From Lysobacter_F sp035645555 (GTDB lineage: Bacteria > Pseudomonadota > Gammaproteobacteria > Xanthomonadales > Xanthomonadaceae), in assembly GCA_035645555.1 (NCBI GenBank), contig DASQMI010000044.1, positions 1-7,907 on the forward strand: DNA of 7,907 nucleotides, written 5' to 3'. Under the pieces are notes generated by a model. The model ran no database searches, was not told the origin of the DNA, and saw only the letters and a list, made by a program, of their open reading frames with translations. Below, one piece after another: positions 1-5,503 of the stretch; position 1 is the first letter of the stretch, and each line of letters starts with the position of its first letter. The position numbers and the translations under genes are program-made.

Positions 1-31
1 CCGCGTGTGGGGCCTAATCGCCCACACGCGG
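1..31. repeat. Perfect 11-bp inverted repeat (stem-loop), possible terminator
   Basis: Positions 1-11 (CCGCGTGTGGG) are exactly complementary to 21-31 (CCCACACGCGG) around a 9-base loop at 12-20. The stem starts at the window edge and could extend further left. It is strong enough to end transcription of a gene lying left of the window, but the bases after it (TCGTCGCTT) are not a proper T-tract, so a classical intrinsic terminator is uncertain. A protein-binding operator or dispersed repeat is also possible. The structure is certain; the role is not. Confidence 0.55.
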
Positions 32-110
32 TCGTCGCTTGTCTGCATGCCAGGCTGCCGAACAGCCGAACACGAGGCGGCTTCCACGCGACGCCTGCGC
101 CCCTGGTCAC

Positions 111-116
111 AGGAGG
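111..116 (+). promoter_or_regulatory. Strong Shine-Dalgarno site for the tyrosinase gene
   Basis: AGGAGG lies 6 bases before the ATG at 123. It fixes the start at 123 rather than at the in-frame ATG at 39, and puts the twin-arginine motif at the N-terminus where an export signal must be. It is the strongest ribosome-binding site in the window. Confidence 0.85.
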
Positions 117-122
117 AGCCGC

Positions 123-1583
123 ATGCACCGCATCACCCGCCGCGATTTCATGAAAGGCTTGGCCGCGCTTCCGGTGGCGTTCGCACTGCCGGATGCGCGC
201 GCGCAGACCACGCCACTGGTGCGCTACGACTGCGCAAGCGCCAAGGGCCGGGAGATGCTGGCGATCTATGCCCAGGCCGTGCAGCAGATGGAGGCGATGG
301 GGCCTGACAATCCGATGAGCTGGATGTGGCAGTGGTACACCCACTTCGTCAACGGCACGACCACCAAGTCGGCGGAACTCACGCGGATCTTCGGCGAGGC
401 CGACTCGCCACCGAAGTCGCTGGCCAACGAGACCTGGAACACCTGCCAGTCGCATGCGGGACAGAACTCCAACCACTTCCTGCCCTGGCACCGGATGTTC
501 GTCTACTACTTCGAACGCATCGTGCGCCAGGTCACCGGCCGTGCGGATTTCACCCTGCCGTATTGGGACTACACCTCCAGCGATCCGGCCAAGCGCGGCG
601 TGGTGCCGGTGGAATTCCGGATGCCCGACGATCCGACGTTCTTCTGCCTCCATCGGGCCGCGCGCACCACGCTCGCCAACACCGGCGAGCCGATCCACAA
701 GAACCAGCCGACCGACGTCATGGACATCAGCGACGCGATGGCCAAGACGCACTACAGCACGGTCGACTCAGTGATGGGCTTCTGCCGCGCGATCGACTCC
801 GGCATCCATGGCCGCATCCACGTGCTGGTGGGCAACTCCCGGAACATGGGCGCGGTGCCCTACGCGGCCAGCGACCCGCTGTTCTGGGTGCACCACGCCA
901 GCATCGACCGCATGTGGGCCAGCTGGAACCGCAACGGCGGCAAGAACCCGACCGCACCGTGGATCGAGACCCGCTTCGTGATGGTCGATGCGAACGGCGC
1001 GCGCGTCGAGCGCCCGCTCAAGAGCTTCTTCAGCATCCTGACGCTCGGGTACACCTACGACAGCTTCATCCCCCGGCCGAGCGCGAAGGCGACGACGATC
1101 GGCAGCGTCGCCGAGGCCGCGGCGCGCGCTCGCGGCGCACTCACGCTCGGCGCGCGCCCAGCCCGTACCGTGCTGGAACCGCTGCCGGGCGAGCCGCGCT
1201 CGTCGGTGCTTGGACTGGACGACGCGCAGCCGAACAAACGCGTCCATCTGGTGCTGCGCAACCTGCACACGTGGAAGCAGCCGGCCGTACTGTTCCACGT
1301 GTACCTCGGCCCGCGCTCTGCTTCCGGCCGGCTGGATCCCGCGGAATACGCCGGCAACATCCACTTCTTCGATGCCGAGTTCCACGACCACGGCGATGCG
1401 CAGCTGGACACCGCGCTTGGGGAGAACTTCTACAGCTTCGACGTGACCGGCGTGCTGCACTCGCTGCGACGCCGTGGCGTGGAAGGCGTGCGCACGGCGT
1501 TGCCGGTCACCATCGTGCCGGCCGGCACGCCGGTCGCCGGCGGCGAGCCGATGGTCGGCACGATCGAACTGGTCCGCCAGTAA
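123..1583 (+). CDS. Tat-exported tyrosinase / polyphenol oxidase (type-3 copper protein)
   Basis: Predicted 486-aa type-3 copper oxidase that would oxidise phenols or catechols to quinones with O2. Residues 1-28 are a twin-arginine signal (TRRDFMKG, hydrophobic stretch, ADARA-like end at DARA-Q), so it is probably exported folded, with copper already bound. CuA ligand candidates are H74 (WYTH), H111 (CQSH, with C108 nearby; H118 is an alternative) and H123 (FLPWHR). CuB candidates are H229 and H233 (HGRIH) and the H257/H258 pair in DPLFWVHHASIDRMW. Y310-T-Y312 resembles the Y-x-Y motif that closes the catalytic domain of plant and fungal enzymes. Residues about 370-486 (FHVYLG, YAGNIHFFD, FDVTGVLHSLRRRG, PVTIVPAG) resemble the C-terminal beta domain of plant polyphenol oxidases, which covers the active site in the latent form. 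H229 is followed by Gly where classical tyrosinases have Asn, so catechol oxidase activity is a real alternative. No copper chaperone gene is visible. The family call is firm; the substrate is unknown. Confidence 0.9.
   Translation: MHRITRRDFMKGLAALPVAFALPDARAQTTPLVRYDCASAKGREMLAIYAQAVQQMEAMGPDNPMSWMWQWYTHFVNGTTTKSAELTRIFGEADSPPKSLANETWNTCQSHAGQNSNHFLPWHRMFVYYFERIVRQVTGRADFTLPYWDYTSSDPAKRGVVPVEFRMPDDPTFFCLHRAARTTLANTGEPIHKNQPTDVMDISDAMAKTHYSTVDSVMGFCRAIDSGIHGRIHVLVGNSRNMGAVPYAASDPLFWVHHASIDRMWASWNRNGGKNPTAPWIETRFVMVDANGARVERPLKSFFSILTLGYTYDSFIPRPSAKATTIGSVAEAAARARGALTLGARPARTVLEPLPGEPRSSVLGLDDAQPNKRVHLVLRNLHTWKQPAVLFHVYLGPRSASGRLDPAEYAGNIHFFDAEFHDHGDAQLDTALGENFYSFDVTGVLHSLRRRGVEGVRTALPVTIVPAGTPVAGGEPMVGTIELVRQ
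1515..1528. repeat. 14-bp perfect palindrome in the tyrosinase 3' end
   Basis: GTGCCGGCCGGCAC is self-complementary and can fold as a 5-bp stem with a GGCC loop. It lies inside the tyrosinase coding sequence, about 62 bases beyond the dnaJ stop in the dnaJ reading direction. It might help end or trim the dnaJ transcript, but there is no T-tract, so this role is speculative. Confidence 0.35.
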
Positions 1584-1589
1584 CGCGGA

Positions 1590-2714
1590 TCAGGACGTCA
1601 TCCGGTCCCAGAACCCCTTGACGCTGTCCAGGAATGTCGAGGAGCGCGGCGAATGACGCCGCGCGTTCTCGCCGCTGAAGGTGGCCTCGAAGCGTTCGAG
1701 AAGCTCTCGCTGTTCGGCGGTCAGGTTTACCGGCGTTTCGACCACGATGCGGCAGTAAAGATCGCCTCGCTTGCGGCTGCGCACCGAGCGCACGCCCTTG
1801 TCGCGCAGGCGGAACAGCTTGCCGGTCTGGGTCTCCGGCGGAATGGTCAACTCCACCTCGCCGTCGAGCGTCGGCACGTGGATGGTGGCGCCGAGCGCCG
1901 CCTGCGAGAAGCGCACCGGCACTTCGCAGTGCAGGTCGTCGCCGTCGCGCTGGAAGATCTCGTGCTCGCGCACGCGTACGTCGATGTACAGATCGCCCGG
2001 CGGTGCGCCCGGCGCGCCGGCTTCGCCCTCGCCGGACAGGCGGATACGGTCGCCGGTGTCGACGCCGGCGGGGATCTTCACCGACAGCGTGCGAGTCACT
2101 TCCACCCGGCCCTGGCCCTGGCAGTCGGCGCAGGGCTTGGCGATGACCTGACCACGCCCGCCGCAGTGCGGGCAGGTCTGCTGCATGGAGAAGATGCCGC
2201 GCTGGAAGCGCACGTTGCCACGGCCATGGCAGGTCGGACAGGTGTCCAGCTTGCCGTCGGCCGAACCGCTGCCCTGGCAGGTGTCGCAGCCGTCGAGCGT
2301 CGGCACCTGGATCTGCCGCTCGATCCCGGCCACTGCCTCTTCCAGCGACAGCTCCATCACGTAGGCGATATCGGCGCCGCGGCGCGGGCCGCGCGTGGCG
2401 CCGCCGCCGAAGATGTTGCCGAAGATGTCGCCGAAGATGTCGCCCATGTCGGCGTAGCCCGGCGGCGGTCCGCCGCTGCCCATGCCGTGCTCGAACGCGG
2501 CGTGGCCGTGCTGGTCGTAGGCGCGACGCTTCAGCGGGTCCGACAGGACCTCGTACGCCTCCTTGCACAGCTTGAACATCTCCTCGGCGTCCTTGTCCCC
2601 CGGATTGCGGTCCGGGTGGTACTTCATCGCGCAGCGGCGATACGCCTTCTTCAGCTCGTCTTCGCTGGCGCTGCGGGAAACGCCGAGGACTTCGTAGTAG
2701 TCGCGCTTGCTCAT
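1590..2714 (-). CDS. dnaJ: Chaperone protein DnaJ (Hsp40)
   Basis: Full-length 374-aa class A J-protein, the cytoplasmic co-chaperone that binds unfolded clients and stimulates DnaK ATP hydrolysis. The J domain is residues 5-70 with the catalytic H33-P34-D35. A Gly/Phe region follows (about 75-105, with repeated DIFG units). The zinc-finger domain has all four CxxCxGxG motifs (C143/C146, C159/C162, C181/C184, C195/C198), followed by the beta-rich client-binding domains to about 345. The last 25 residues (HSPRSSTFLDSVKGFWDRM) form a short tail like that of other gammaproteobacterial DnaJ proteins. The ATG at 2714 begins the usual MSKRDYYEVLGV, but no clear Shine-Dalgarno site precedes it. It lies 141 bases after dnaK, with no promoter of its own that I can see, so cotranscription with dnaK is likely. 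The stop lies 6 bases from the convergent tyrosinase stop. Confidence 0.98.
   Translation of the reverse strand: MSKRDYYEVLGVSRSASEDELKKAYRRCAMKYHPDRNPGDKDAEEMFKLCKEAYEVLSDPLKRRAYDQHGHAAFEHGMGSGGPPPGYADMGDIFGDIFGNIFGGGATRGPRRGADIAYVMELSLEEAVAGIERQIQVPTLDGCDTCQGSGSADGKLDTCPTCHGRGNVRFQRGIFSMQQTCPHCGGRGQVIAKPCADCQGQGRVEVTRTLSVKIPAGVDTGDRIRLSGEGEAGAPGAPPGDLYIDVRVREHEIFQRDGDDLHCEVPVRFSQAALGATIHVPTLDGEVELTIPPETQTGKLFRLRDKGVRSVRSRKRGDLYCRIVVETPVNLTAEQRELLERFEATFSGENARRHSPRSSTFLDSVKGFWDRMTS
1644..1664. terminator. 8-bp GC hairpin inside the dnaJ 3' end, possible terminator for the tyrosinase transcript
   Basis: GCGCGGCG (1644-1651) and CGCCGCGC (1657-1664) form a perfect stem with a 5-base loop (AATGA). 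It lies 61 bases after the tyrosinase stop and is followed on the plus strand by GTTCTC, a poor T-tract. Because only 6 bases separate the two stop codons, any terminator for the tyrosinase must lie inside dnaJ, and this is the best nearby candidate. It also encodes DnaJ residues around ARRHSPR. Confidence 0.35.
2406..2441 (-). repeat. Three tandem 12-bp repeats in the dnaJ Gly/Phe region
   Basis: Three consecutive units of GCCGAAGATGT(T/C), at 2406-2417, 2418-2429 and 2430-2441, encode the repeated (D/N)IFG units of the DnaJ Gly/Phe linker. The last two units are identical and the first differs by one base. Copy number could change by slippage in multiples of four residues without breaking the frame. 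Confidence 0.8.
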
Positions 2715-2855
2715 GGAGCGGGGATTCGGGTCTCGTGAATCGTCATCGGTGACAGCGGGCCGCTTCGCACGAGCTTGAGTCCTGGAGGACCTGGTCGGGC
2801 TGCGGACGGAGGCGACGACATGAACCGGTCACATCGCCGCCCGTCCGGCACTGGA
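2715..2855. other. dnaK-dnaJ intergenic spacer (141 bp)
   Basis: This spacer separates the dnaK stop from the dnaJ start. I see no sigma-32 or sigma-70 promoter reading toward dnaJ and no terminator followed by a T-tract. It contains only a weak GTCC-TGGA-GGAC hairpin at 2779-2790 and a partly symmetric stretch around ACCGGT near 2824-2829. Readthrough from dnaK is the simplest reading. Confidence 0.5.
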
Positions 2856-4769
2856 TTACTTCTTCTCGTCCTTGACCTCGGTGAATTCCGCATCGACCAC
2901 GTCGTCGCTCCTCGACGACGAACCCGCGTCGGCCCCGCCGGCCGCACCGCCGGCCGCGGCGGCCGCGAACAGCGACTGCGCCGCCTCCTCCAGGGCGCGA
3001 CTCTTGGCCTCGATTTGCGCCTTGTCGTCGCCCTTCATCGCCGCTTCCAGCTCGGCGATCGCGCCCTCGGTACGGCCGATCACGTCGCCGGGCACCTTGG
3101 AGCCGTTTTCCTTGATGGCATTGCGCGCCATGTGGATCAGGTTGTCGGCATGGTTGCGCGCCGTGACCAGCTCCTGGAACTTGCGGTCCTCGTCGCGATG
3201 CGCCTCGGCGTCCTTGACCATGCGCTGGATTTCGTCCTCGGACAGGCCGGAACCGGCCTTGATCTCGATGCGCTGCTCCTTGCCGGTCTTCTTGTCCTTC
3301 GCCGACACGTGCAGGATGCCGTTGGCGTCGATGTCGAACGTGACCTCGACCTGCGGCATGCCGCGCGGCGCGGGCTCGATGCCGGTGAGGTCGAACTTGG
3401 CGAGCGACTTGTTGTAGCGCGCCTGCTCGCGTTCGCCCTGCAGCACGTGCACGGTGACCGCGGACTGGTTGTCCTCGGCGGTGGAGAACACCTGCGAGGC
3501 CTTGGTCGGGATGGTGGTGTTCTTCTCGATGATCTTGGTGAACACGCCACCGAGCGTCTCGATGCCGAGCGACAGCGGGGTCACGTCGAGCAGCAGCACG
3601 TCCTTGACGTCGCCCTTCAGCACGCCACCCTGGATCGCCGCACCGATCGCGACCGCCTCGTCCGGGTTGACGTCCTTGCGCGGCTCCTTGCCGAAGAACT
3701 CCGCCACCGCCTGCTGCACTTTCGGCATGCGGGTCTGACCGCCCACCAGGATCACCTCGGTGATGTCGCTGGCGCGCAGGCCGGCGTCGTTGAGCGCGAC
3801 GCGGCACGGCTCGATGGTCTTCTTGATCAGGTCGTCGACCAGGGCTTCGAGCTTGGCGCGGGTCAGCTTGATGTTCAGGTGCTTCGGACCGGAGGCGTCG
3901 GCCGTGATGTACGGCAGGTTCACCTCGGTCTGCTGCGCGCTGGAGAGCTCGATCTTCGCGCGCTCGGCCGCGTCCTTCAGGCGCTGCAGCGCCAGCGGAT
4001 CCTTGCGCAGGTCGATGCCCTGGTCCTTGTTGAATTCGTCGACGAGGTAGTCGATGACGCGCTTGTCGAAGTCCTCGCCGCCGAGGAACGTGTCGCCGTT
4101 GGTGGCGAGCACTTCGAACTGCTTCTCGCCGTCCACTTCGGCGATCTCGATTATCGAGACGTCGAACGTGCCGCCGCCGAGGTCGTACACGGCGATCTTG
4201 CGGTCCTTGCCGCCGGTCTTGTCGAGACCGTAGGCGAGCGCCGCGGCGGTCGGCTCGTTGATGATGCGCTTGACCTCGAGACCGGCGATGCGGCCGGCGT
4301 CCTTGGTCGCCTGGCGCTGGCTGTCGTTGAAGTATGCGGGCACCGTGATGACCGCTTCGGTCACCGGCTCGCCGAGATATGCCTCGGCGGTCTTCTTCAT
4401 TTTCTCGAGCACGCGCGCGGAGATTTCCGGCGGCGCCATGCGCTTGCCGTCGGCGGTTTCGACCCAGGCGTCGCCGTTGCTGTGATCGATGATCTTGTAC
4501 GGCACCAGGTCGATGTCCTTGCGGACCTCCGCGTCGGTGAACTTGCGGCCGATCAGGCGCTTGACCGCATAGAACGTGTTCTTCGGGTTGGTCACCGCCT
4601 GGCGCTTGGCCGGCGCGCCGACCAGCACCTCGCCGTCCTTGGTGAACGCGACGATCGACGGCGTGGTGCGATCGCCTTCGCTGTTCTCGATGACCTTGAC
4701 GTTGCCGCCTTCCATGACCGCGACGCACGAATTGGTCGTGCCGAGGTCGATGCCGATGATCTTGCCCAT
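2856..4769 (-). CDS. dnaK: Chaperone protein DnaK (Hsp70)
   Basis: Complete 637-aa Hsp70, the ATP-driven cytoplasmic chaperone that folds new and heat-damaged proteins with DnaJ and GrpE. In sigma-32 organisms it also restrains sigma-32. The nucleotide-binding domain (residues 1 to about 385) has the phosphate loops IDLGTTNS (7-13 region) and DLGGGTFD (197-204), catalytic K70, and NEPTAAALAYG (171-181). The conserved interdomain linker is VLLLDVTPLS (391-400). The substrate-binding beta domain and helical lid follow. The tail is Ala/Gly-rich (601-615) and ends in DAEFTEVKDEKK, which is close to the usual acidic C-terminus of bacterial DnaK. Length is normal and no key residue is missing. The start at 4769 is supported by GGGAG seven bases upstream and the standard MGKIIGIDLG. 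It lies 103 bases after grpE and probably has its own heat-shock promoter at 4825-4853. Confidence 0.99.
   Translation of the reverse strand: MGKIIGIDLGTTNSCVAVMEGGNVKVIENSEGDRTTPSIVAFTKDGEVLVGAPAKRQAVTNPKNTFYAVKRLIGRKFTDAEVRKDIDLVPYKIIDHSNGDAWVETADGKRMAPPEISARVLEKMKKTAEAYLGEPVTEAVITVPAYFNDSQRQATKDAGRIAGLEVKRIINEPTAAALAYGLDKTGGKDRKIAVYDLGGGTFDVSIIEIAEVDGEKQFEVLATNGDTFLGGEDFDKRVIDYLVDEFNKDQGIDLRKDPLALQRLKDAAERAKIELSSAQQTEVNLPYITADASGPKHLNIKLTRAKLEALVDDLIKKTIEPCRVALNDAGLRASDITEVILVGGQTRMPKVQQAVAEFFGKEPRKDVNPDEAVAIGAAIQGGVLKGDVKDVLLLDVTPLSLGIETLGGVFTKIIEKNTTIPTKASQVFSTAEDNQSAVTVHVLQGEREQARYNKSLAKFDLTGIEPAPRGMPQVEVTFDIDANGILHVSAKDKKTGKEQRIEIKAGSGLSEDEIQRMVKDAEAHRDEDRKFQELVTARNHADNLIHMARNAIKENGSKVPGDVIGRTEGAIAELEAAMKGDDKAQIEAKSRALEEAAQSLFAAAAAGGAAGGADAGSSSRSDDVVDAEFTEVKDEKK
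2935..2957 (-). repeat. Two 11-bp direct repeats in the dnaK Ala/Gly tail
   Basis: CCGCCGGCCGC occurs at 2935-2945 and again at 2947-2957, a 12-bp period that encodes the AAGGAAGG stretch of the disordered DnaK C-terminal tail. It is a low-complexity coding repeat and is probably length-variable between strains. Confidence 0.6.
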
Positions 4770-4776
4770 GTGAGTG

Positions 4777-4781
4777 CTCCC
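4777..4781 (-). promoter_or_regulatory. Shine-Dalgarno site of dnaK
   Basis: GGGAG on the minus strand lies seven bases before the dnaK ATG and supports that start. Together with the tyrosinase site it is one of only two clear ribosome-binding sites in the window. Confidence 0.75.
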
Positions 4782-4799
4782 GAAAATCCCGATGTCGTG

Positions 4800-4814
4800 G
4801 GGCCGTGACGGCCC
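4800..4814 (-). promoter_or_regulatory. GC hairpin at the 5' end of the predicted dnaK mRNA leader
   Basis: GGGCCG, a three-base loop and CGGCCC form a perfect 6-bp stem (7 bp if T4806 and A4808 pair). It would begin about 5 bases after the predicted start of the dnaK heat-shock transcript, and ends about 30 bases before the dnaK ATG without covering the ribosome-binding site. It has no T-tract, so it is unlikely to be a terminator. mRNA 5'-end protection or a processing site is an inference. Confidence 0.45.
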
Positions 4815-4824
4815 GATGCGGCCT

Positions 4825-4853
4825 ATCTGGGGGCCGGCGGCAGCGCGTTCAAG
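4825..4853 (-). promoter_or_regulatory. Candidate sigma-32 heat-shock promoter of dnaK
   Basis: On the minus strand CTTGAA (4853-4848) is followed after 15 bases by CCCCAGAT (4832-4825). The sigma-32 consensus is CTTGAA, 13-17 bases, CCCCATNT. The -35 box is perfect and the -10 box keeps CCCCA and the final T. It lies entirely in the grpE-dnaK gap and predicts a start near 4818-4820, giving a leader of about 50 bases. The -35 sequence and the spacing match those of the grpE promoter. Confidence 0.55.
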
Positions 4854-4872
4854 CGCCTGCCCGCTCCGGCGA

Positions 4873-5406
4873 TCAGGCCTCGCTGTCCTTGCTCACCACC
4901 ACCAGCGCCGGCCGCAGCAGGCGGTCGTTGAGCAGCCAGCCCTTCTGGTAGACCTGCACCACGTGGCCGGCCGGGTGCGCCGGATCCTCGACCAGGCTCA
5001 TGGCCTGGTGGTGCTCGGGGTTGAACGGCTGGCCGACCGGATCCAACGCGGCCAGGCCGTGGTCGCTGGCGACCTTGAGCAACTGGCGCAGGGTCAGCTC
5101 CATGCCCTCACGCAGCGCGCCAGCATCGGCAGACGCCGCCTTCAGACCGGCCTCGAGGCTGTCGATCACAGGCAACAGGTCGCCCAGCACGCGCTCGTTG
5201 GCGAAGCGCCGCGCCATCTCGATGTCGCGCGCCAGCCGCTTGCGCTGGTTGTCCAGCTCGGCGCGTTCGCGCAGTGTCTCCTCGCGCAGCTGCGCGAGCT
5301 CGCCACGGACGGCGGCCAGTTCGGCCTCCAGGGAAGCGGCCGGATCGGCCGGCGGGGTCTGCTGTTTGGCCTGTTCGGCCGCGTCCTGCATCGGTTCGGT
5401 GGTCAT
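4873..5406 (-). CDS. grpE: Nucleotide exchange factor GrpE
   Basis: 177-aa GrpE (from the ATG at 5406), the dimeric cytoplasmic factor that releases ADP from DnaK and so completes its folding cycle. Residues 1-24 are a polar, variable, probably disordered N-terminus. About 25-90 form the long dimerisation helix (RAELDNQRKRLARDIE, RRFANERVLGDLLPVIDSLE). The C-terminal beta domain that contacts DnaK carries FNPEHHQAM (128-136) and the family signature VVQVYQKGWLLNDRLLRPALVVVS (149-172 region). The start is uncertain: in-frame ATGs also occur at 5427 and 5448, and none has a good Shine-Dalgarno site. The frame is open back to 5529, but the promoter at 5456-5482 makes an ATG downstream of it necessary. 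I prefer 5406 because the upstream residues look non-native and it leaves a normal leader. Confidence 0.95.
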   Translation of the reverse strand: MTTEPMQDAAEQAKQQTPPADPAASLEAELAAVRGELAQLREETLRERAELDNQRKRLARDIEMARRFANERVLGDLLPVIDSLEAGLKAASADAGALREGMELTLRQLLKVASDHGLAALDPVGQPFNPEHHQAMSLVEDPAHPAGHVVQVYQKGWLLNDRLLRPALVVVSKDSEA

Positions 5407-5427
5407 GCGTGGCCCGGAAAGTCCCAT

Positions 5428-5443
5428 GCGCGCGACGGCGCGC
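5428..5443 (-). promoter_or_regulatory. GC hairpin at the 5' end of the predicted grpE mRNA leader
   Basis: GCGCGC (5428-5433) and GCGCGC (5438-5443) form a perfect 6-bp stem with a 4-base loop. It begins about 5 bases after the start predicted from the sigma-32 promoter, the same position as the hairpin in the dnaK leader. If translation began at 5448 the hairpin would be inside the coding region. Confidence 0.4.
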
Positions 5444-5455
5444 AACATCCGGGCT

Positions 5456-5482
5456 ATGGGGTTCCTGCGATCGGGATTCAAG
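5456..5482 (-). promoter_or_regulatory. Sigma-32 heat-shock promoter of grpE
   Basis: On the minus strand CTTGAA (5482-5477) is followed after 15 bases by CCCCAT (5461-5456), so both hexamers match the sigma-32 consensus exactly. It lies in the 97-bp gap between hrcA and grpE and predicts a start near 5448. It would allow grpE (and dnaK-dnaJ by readthrough) to be heat-induced independently of hrcA. The exact match in the expected place makes this the most secure regulatory call in the window. Confidence 0.75.
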
Positions 5483-5503
5483 CCGGCCCCGCCCGGTGGC
5501 TCC

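Noticed and set aside
53..67. GGCTG-CCGAA-CAGCC hairpin in the tyrosinase leader as a regulatory element
   Set aside because: A 5-bp stem is expected by chance at this GC content, and it does not reach the ribosome-binding site.
39..122. Earlier tyrosinase start at ATG 39
   Set aside because: It would bury the twin-arginine signal 28 residues further in, and the ideal AGGAGG serves the ATG at 123.
326..1621. 431-aa frame overlapping the tyrosinase on the same strand
   Set aside because: Arg-, Pro- and Gly-rich low-complexity translation, out of frame with a clearly conserved enzyme.
1653..2738. 361-aa open frame on the plus strand, antisense to dnaJ
   Set aside because: It is a codon-bias shadow of dnaJ; its AEDVAEDVA run is the reverse reading of the 12-bp repeats, and it has no domain.
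4772..4780. GAGTGCTCC before dnaK as half of a CIRCE operator
   Set aside because: It matches only seven bases of one half-site, has no partner half at the right spacing, and overlaps the dnaK ribosome-binding site, which explains its purine-rich complement.
4770..4795. FourU-type RNA thermometer in the dnaK leader (UUUU next to GGGAG)
   Set aside because: The U run directly abuts the Shine-Dalgarno bases, so the two cannot pair in a hairpin, and no other anti-SD segment is seen in the leader.
2775..4808. 677-aa open frame on the plus strand, antisense to all of dnaK
   Set aside because: Long antisense frames opposite dnaK are a known result of GC-rich codon bias. The translation is low-complexity (runs of Leu, Asp, Val, Arg), has no recognisable domain and lies exactly opposite a certain gene.
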